The notes beneath the pieces were generated by a model. That model saw only the letters and a program-made list of their open reading frames with translations, was not told where the DNA came from and ran no database searches. A DNA stretch of 64,000 bases from the NCBI GenBank assembly GCA_048499805.1, contig JASNZF010000007.1:1-64000 (forward strand). The letters run 5' to 3'. The stretch is from JAWXBA01 sp048499805 (GTDB lineage Bacteria; Gemmatimonadota; Gemmatimonadetes; Gemmatimonadales; GWC2-71-9). The first letter of the stretch is position 1. Every line of letters begins with the position of its first letter. The position numbers and the translations under genes were made by a program. Shown here one piece after another: positions 60,014-64,000 of the stretch.

Positions 60014-61351
60014 CTAGAGCAGGAGCAGTCCGGCGAGCCCGAGCAGGAGGGCGAAGCCCACCATGTCGGTAAAGGTGGTGACGAAGACCGAGCTGGCGAT
60101 GGCGGGGTCGACCCCGATCCGGTGGAGCAGAATCGGGATGAAGGCCCCGGCGAACCCCGCCACGCAGAGATTGCCGCTCATCGCCAGGAAGACCACCAAC
60201 CCGAACCTGGGAGAGAGACCGGCCACGACCGCGACCAGCCCGGCGACGACGGCGACCGCCAGGCCGTTGGTGAGCCCGACGAGGAGTTCCTTGGTCACGA
60301 CCTGGAAGCGCTGCCGGGCCGGGATGAGGCCGAGTGCCAACCGGCGGATGGTGACGGCGAGGGCCTGGGTGCCGGTGTTGCCGCCCATCCCCGCAATGAC
60401 GGGCATGAAGATGGCCAGGGACACCAGCCGGGTCAGGGTGTCCTCGAAGTAGACCACGACGCTCGCGGCCAGGAAGGCGGTGACCAGGTTGAGAAAGAGC
60501 CACGGCAGCCGACTCCGGACCGCCCCACGCCAGCTGGCGGCGAGTTCCTCGTCGGCCGAGACGCCGCCGAAGCGCAGGAGGTCCTCGGTTGCCTCCTCCT
60601 CCGCCACGTCGGTGACGTCGTCGAAGGTGATCCGCCCGAGCAGGCGGCCCTCGGCATCCACCACGCCGATCGCCGGCACGTTGTAGCGCGCCATGAGCCG
60701 GGCGACCTGCTCCTGGTCCTCGGTCGGGAGCACGGTGACCTCGGGCTCATCCATGACCTCGCGGATGCGACGGTCCGGTGCGGCCAGGACGAGGGCCTTG
60801 AACGAGAGGATCCCCACCAGGCGATGGTCGGCATCGACGACGAAGACCTGGTGGAAGTCATCGACCTGCTCCGCCTGCTGCCGGACGGCGGCCAGGGTCT
60901 CGGCGGACGAGGCATGATCGAGGACCGTGACCACCTGGGTGGTCATCAGGCCGCCGGCCGACTCCTCGTCGTAGCGGAGGAGGTGCTCGACATTCTCGCG
61001 GTCCTCGACCGCGGCGAGGATGCGGAGCTGGTCTTCGGGCTCCATGTCGCCGAGCAGGTCGGCGGCATCGTCGTCCTCGAGCTCCTCGACGATGTCGGCC
61101 GCGGTCTCGGCGTCGAGCGCGGCAAGCACCTCCTCGGCGTGGGCCTCCTCGGGCATCTCGACCATCGCCTCGCCCGAGAGCGAAGGCGGGAGGAGGCGGA
61201 CGACCTGGAGCCGTTCGTCCTCGTCGAGGGCGGCGAGGATGTCGCCGAGGTCCACCGGCTCGAGGTCGTGGGCCAGGCGGATGAAGTCGTCGAACCGGCC
61301 CGCACGGGCCAGTTCCACCATGCCGTCGAGGGTCGGGACCCCGGCGCTCAC
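60014..61351 (-). CDS. mgtE: magnesium transporter MgtE
   Basis: The 445-aa protein has the N-terminal helical superhelix (about 5-125) and two CBS domains (about 135-250, acting as a Mg sensor). Five C-terminal membrane helices follow, with the pore signature PVIAGMGGNTGTQALA. The GTG at 61351 shares GTGA with the CorC-like gene upstream, so it is coupled to two other putative divalent-cation proteins. Confidence 0.94.
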   Translation of the reverse strand: MSAGVPTLDGMVELARAGRFDDFIRLAHDLEPVDLGDILAALDEDERLQVVRLLPPSLSGEAMVEMPEEAHAEEVLAALDAETAADIVEELEDDDAADLLGDMEPEDQLRILAAVEDRENVEHLLRYDEESAGGLMTTQVVTVLDHASSAETLAAVRQQAEQVDDFHQVFVVDADHRLVGILSFKALVLAAPDRRIREVMDEPEVTVLPTEDQEQVARLMARYNVPAIGVVDAEGRLLGRITFDDVTDVAEEEATEDLLRFGGVSADEELAASWRGAVRSRLPWLFLNLVTAFLAASVVVYFEDTLTRLVSLAIFMPVIAGMGGNTGTQALAVTIRRLALGLIPARQRFQVVTKELLVGLTNGLAVAVVAGLVAVVAGLSPRFGLVVFLAMSGNLCVAGFAGAFIPILLHRIGVDPAIASSVFVTTFTDMVGFALLLGLAGLLLL

Positions 61352-62538
61352 CGGTCCACCGGGCCCAGGGTCACGGTGACAGGGGGACGGCGCCGCACGA
61401 TCACCCGCTCCACGCGGAAGGGCGTGGCGGTGATCACGTCCACCTCGAGGGTGCCGAGCCGGAACCGCTCGCCAGCCAGCGGAATGCGTCCGACCTGCTC
61501 GACCAGCCGCCCGGCCAGGGAGACGGCATGGCCGGGCGGGAACTCGACGCCCAATTCCTCCTCGATCTCGTCGACCGGCGTGGCCCCCTCCACCTCGAGC
61601 AGGTCGGGCCCGGGCGAGGGCTGGACCGAGGCGGCCGCGTCCTCGTCGAAGATCTCGCCGACCATGAGCTCGAGGAGGTCCTCGAGGGTGACGAGGCCGA
61701 GGGTCCCGCCAAACTCGTCGATCACCACCGTCATGTGGCGGCGCTCGCGCTGCATGTCCACGAGGAGGTCGGCACAGGAGCGACCCTCGGGGGCGAGTGC
61801 CACCGGCCGAATCGGGAGCGGATCGCCGGGCTGGAGGCGGAAGAGGTCGAAGGCGTGGATCATCCCCACCACCTCATCGAGGTTGCCCCGGTAGACCGGC
61901 AACCGGGTGTACCCGCTCTCGCGGAAGGTGTGGCGGATTTCGGACAGCCCGGTGTCCTCGGCGACGGCGACCACCTCGGTGCGCGGCGTCATCACCTCGC
62001 GCACCTTTCGTTCCGCAAAGGCCATCACCCCGCCGATCGTCACCAGCTCCTCGTCGGCGGGCAGCCCGGTCTGCGCGCTGCCGCGCCAGATGCTCCGGAG
62101 ATCGGTGGCCGGCATCCCCTCCCGGCTGGGAAGGAGCACCCCGACCACGCGCCCCCAGGGCCGGATGATCGGGCCCAGGGTGGCAGCGATCGCCTCGGCC
62201 CGGGCGGGGGTGAGCCAGCGAGGAAGCATGAAGCCGCTGAACAGGATGGCGGGAACCACGCCGAGCACCAGCAGGAGGGCCAGCTGGAGGACAGAGGTGC
62301 CGGCGACCAGGGCGGTCAGCACCGCCCCGATCAGGATCACGGCGAGGGAGGTGGTGACCGCGGCCGCGGCGAGGTCGCGCTCGACATCCTCGAGCCACGC
62401 CAGCGACTCGGTGCCGCCGCGCAGTCGCCGTGAGACCGCTTCCGCGAGGGCCGCGCGGCTGGTCAGCAGCAGCGCAGCCTGCGCGGTGGCGCCGAACAGG
62501 GCCAGCGCCAGCGCGAGGGCGAAGAGCAGCCAGATCAT
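61348..62538 (-). CDS. CNNM/CorC-family (hemolysin C-like) membrane protein 1
   Basis: The 396-aa protein has an N-terminal membrane domain with about three to four helices (1-120). A CBS pair (about 180-295) contains VIDEFGGTLGLVTLEDLLELMVGEI-type sequence, and a C-terminal CorC/HlyC domain (about 310-385) follows. Family members are linked to magnesium or cobalt efflux and homeostasis. It is coupled by ATGA to a paralogue upstream and by GTGA to mgtE downstream. Confidence 0.88.
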   Translation of the reverse strand: MIWLLFALALALALFGATAQAALLLTSRAALAEAVSRRLRGGTESLAWLEDVERDLAAAAVTTSLAVILIGAVLTALVAGTSVLQLALLLVLGVVPAILFSGFMLPRWLTPARAEAIAATLGPIIRPWGRVVGVLLPSREGMPATDLRSIWRGSAQTGLPADEELVTIGGVMAFAERKVREVMTPRTEVVAVAEDTGLSEIRHTFRESGYTRLPVYRGNLDEVVGMIHAFDLFRLQPGDPLPIRPVALAPEGRSCADLLVDMQRERRHMTVVIDEFGGTLGLVTLEDLLELMVGEIFDEDAAASVQPSPGPDLLEVEGATPVDEIEEELGVEFPPGHAVSLAGRLVEQVGRIPLAGERFRLGTLEVDVITATPFRVERVIVRRRPPVTVTLGPVDR

Positions 62539-63713
62539 GCCTCCACCCCGGGCGGGTGGACGTCCGCCTCGATCGCATGGACCAGGACCCGGCGCACCCG
62601 GCGGCGTACCACCTGCTCGACCCGGAGCCGATACCCCGCGATCTCCACCGCATCGCCCGGCCGGGCCACCCGTCCGAGCAGCGCCTGGACCAGCCCGCCG
62701 ACGGTGTTCACGTCCTCGCGATCGAACTCGACCTGCAACGACGCCTCGAGCTCGGAGAGCGCCACGCCACCCTGGACCAGCCACTGCCCCGGGGCCACCG
62801 ACTCGATCGGCTCGGTCTCCTCGAGGTCGTACTCGTCCTGGATCTCGCCGACGATCTGCTCGACGATGTCCTCCAGGGTGACCAGGCCGGCGGTGCCGCC
62901 AAACTCGTCCACCACCACCATCAGGTGGCTGGGTCCATGCTGGAAGTCGCGCAGCTGGTGCCGGAGGGACTTCGCCTCGGGCACGAACTGGGCGGGGCGG
63001 ATCAGGGTCCGCCAGAAATCGGGGGCGGTGTCGGGCTCGAGCGCGGCCAGGCAGTCCTTGGCATAGAGCACCCCGACCACCGAGTCAGGGTCGTCGTCCA
63101 CCACCAGGAGGCGCGAATGGCGGGCCCGCTTGAAGACCGCCATGACGTCGGCGGTCGAGGCGGTCACGTCCACCGAGGCAATGTCGATCCGGGGAGTCAT
63201 CACCTCGGCGACGGTCATGTCGCCCAGGGCGAAGACGCCGTGCAGCATCTCGCGATCGACCGCTGCGGTGAGGGTGGCCGGGCGGGCCCGCTTGCCGCGG
63301 TCGGCGAAGGCCACCAGGGCCATCAGGGGCCGAAACACCGCCAGGGTGGGCTGGGCGAGCCGCCGGGCCACCGGGACCGTTTCCGGGGCCAGCACCGCGA
63401 GCAGGCGCGGGAGGAGGTCGCCCAGGACCCAGAGGAGTCCCACGATCATGACCAGGCGGAGCCAGGCGCCGGCGGCGGGCCACGCCCACCAGGTCCCCAC
63501 GAATGACGCCAGCGAGGCGGCGAGGACGAGGAGGGCAAGGTGCACGACGTGCAGCACCCGGGGCGCCGCGAGTGAGGCCCAGTCTCCCCCGACTTCCGTC
63601 GCCAGGACGCGCGGCAGCTCCGCCTCGCCCTGGGCGGCCAGCGCCACGAGCCCCGCCCAGAGGGCGAACCCGGAGGCGACCAGCAGGGCCCCAAGCTGGA
63701 GCGCCTCGGTCAT
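62535..63713 (-). CDS. CNNM/CorC-family (hemolysin C-like) membrane protein 2
   Basis: The 392-aa paralogue of the next gene has membrane helices at about 5-27, 52-75 and 83-105. A CBS pair (about 150-270) contains VMTPRIDIASVDV and VVDEFGGTAGLVTLEDI, and a CorC/HlyC domain ends the protein. ATG 63713 shares ATGA with ybeY. In many bacteria ybeY is followed by corC, which supports this one as the CorC orthologue. Confidence 0.88.
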   Translation of the reverse strand: MTEALQLGALLVASGFALWAGLVALAAQGEAELPRVLATEVGGDWASLAAPRVLHVVHLALLVLAASLASFVGTWWAWPAAGAWLRLVMIVGLLWVLGDLLPRLLAVLAPETVPVARRLAQPTLAVFRPLMALVAFADRGKRARPATLTAAVDREMLHGVFALGDMTVAEVMTPRIDIASVDVTASTADVMAVFKRARHSRLLVVDDDPDSVVGVLYAKDCLAALEPDTAPDFWRTLIRPAQFVPEAKSLRHQLRDFQHGPSHLMVVVDEFGGTAGLVTLEDIVEQIVGEIQDEYDLEETEPIESVAPGQWLVQGGVALSELEASLQVEFDREDVNTVGGLVQALLGRVARPGDAVEIAGYRLRVEQVVRRRVRRVLVHAIEADVHPPGVEA

Positions 63714-64000
63714 GTGAGCCGGGCCACGTAGGATTCCTGCCGGGCCCACATCGGCGAGGCCAGCCGACCGTCGAGGTCTCCCGGATGGTCCCACCCGAGG
63801 AGGTGGAGGGTGCCATGGACCAGCAGCCGGACCAGTTCCTGGCGCAACGAAATCCGGTGCCGGCGGGCGGAACGGGCGGCCACCCAGGGGCAGAGGTAGA
63901 GGTCTCCCACCAGTCCTCCGGTCGGCGCCGGGAGGGCATAGGCAATGACGTCGGTCGGGCGGTCGTGCCCGAGGGCCGAAGCGTTGAGCCGCCGCATGGC
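63710..64000 (-). CDS. ybeY: endoribonuclease YbeY (5' end outside the window)
   Basis: The visible part contains RPTDVIAYALP, GDLYLCP and the three-His zinc motif HGTLHLLGWDH, followed by a final MWARQESYV. YbeY matures 16S rRNA and takes part in ribosome quality control. Usual length is about 150 aa, so the ATG at 63997 is probably internal and the N terminus continues beyond the edge. Confidence 0.9.
   Translation of the reverse strand, partial: AMRRLNASALGHDRPTDVIAYALPAPTGGLVGDLYLCPWVAARSARRHRISLRQELVRLLVHGTLHLLGWDHPGDLDGRLASPMWARQESYVARLT

Overview
The window is very GC-rich chromosomal DNA from a bacterium that I place, by inference, in the Gemmatimonadota. The pointers are near-saturated GC third positions, frequent GTG and TTG starts, many 4-nt stop/start overlaps, a Bacteroidota-type three-gene succinate dehydrogenase, and a set of exported proteins whose signal peptides end in Ala-Gln or Gly-Gln (2293, 23455, 31221, 32658, 35028, 36368, 44517). 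No phage, insertion sequence, transposase or CRISPR array was seen.  Region 1-10 kb: tRNA-Glu, an isolated nuoA-nuoB pair, dcd, a small exported protein, then a minus-strand run moaD-moaE-moaA-trmL-mdh-sdhC-sdhA-sdhB, and a monocistronic HU/IHF gene with a near-consensus promoter and its own hairpin.  Region 10-27 kb: one long minus-strand housekeeping series. It reads yicC-gmk-rpoZ-udg-dnaB-radA-ispD-tsaC-ywlE-aroE-comF-gap-pgk-tpiA and then secG-carA from its own promoter. Most junctions overlap by 1-17 nt. An aminopeptidase (pepA) and a TonB-plug outer-membrane protein lie upstream.  Region 27-34 kb: a nicotinamidase-like hydrolase, tRNA-Leu with a clear terminator, ppa flanked on both sides by inverted-repeat elements, a floA-nfeD membrane-microdomain set, and an ECF sigma/anti-sigma/Spy-like operon.  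At 34.24-35.03 kb lies the only conspicuously AT-rich stretch. It holds a 13/16 match to the ParB site parS, twin TGTTGATTAACA repeats and three near-match DnaA boxes.  Region 35-49 kb: a paired M16 peptidase operon (one catalytic, one HxxEH-less with an extra C-terminal domain), a sulfite-oxidase-family molybdoenzyme, a coiled-coil protein, rplU-rpmA, an RNase E/G gene with a long hairpin-bearing leader, an acyl-CoA dehydrogenase, an exported alpha/beta hydrolase and recQ.  Region 49-64 kb: a tightly coupled minus-strand run. ybeY, two CorC/CNNM-type proteins and mgtE are followed by an acyl-CoA operon. That operon encodes the MeaB GTPase, a B12-dependent acyl-CoA mutase in separate large and small subunits with an eRF1-like gene between them, a carboxyltransferase, an S8 protease, and AtuA split into two genes plus a 54-aa two-helix membrane protein. 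The mutase carries the Phe/Gln specificity pair of isobutyryl-CoA mutase rather than the Tyr/Arg pair of methylmalonyl-CoA mutase.  Intergenic gaps repeatedly contain 7-nt (CTAGGGA, GAGGTAA, GAAGGGA) or 8-nt (CAGCGGGG, GGGCAGCC) tandem arrays, several directly after stop codons. Promoter-like sequences of the form TTGnnn-N17-TAnnnT recur before tRNA-Glu, nuoA, the HU gene, secG, rplU and rng.
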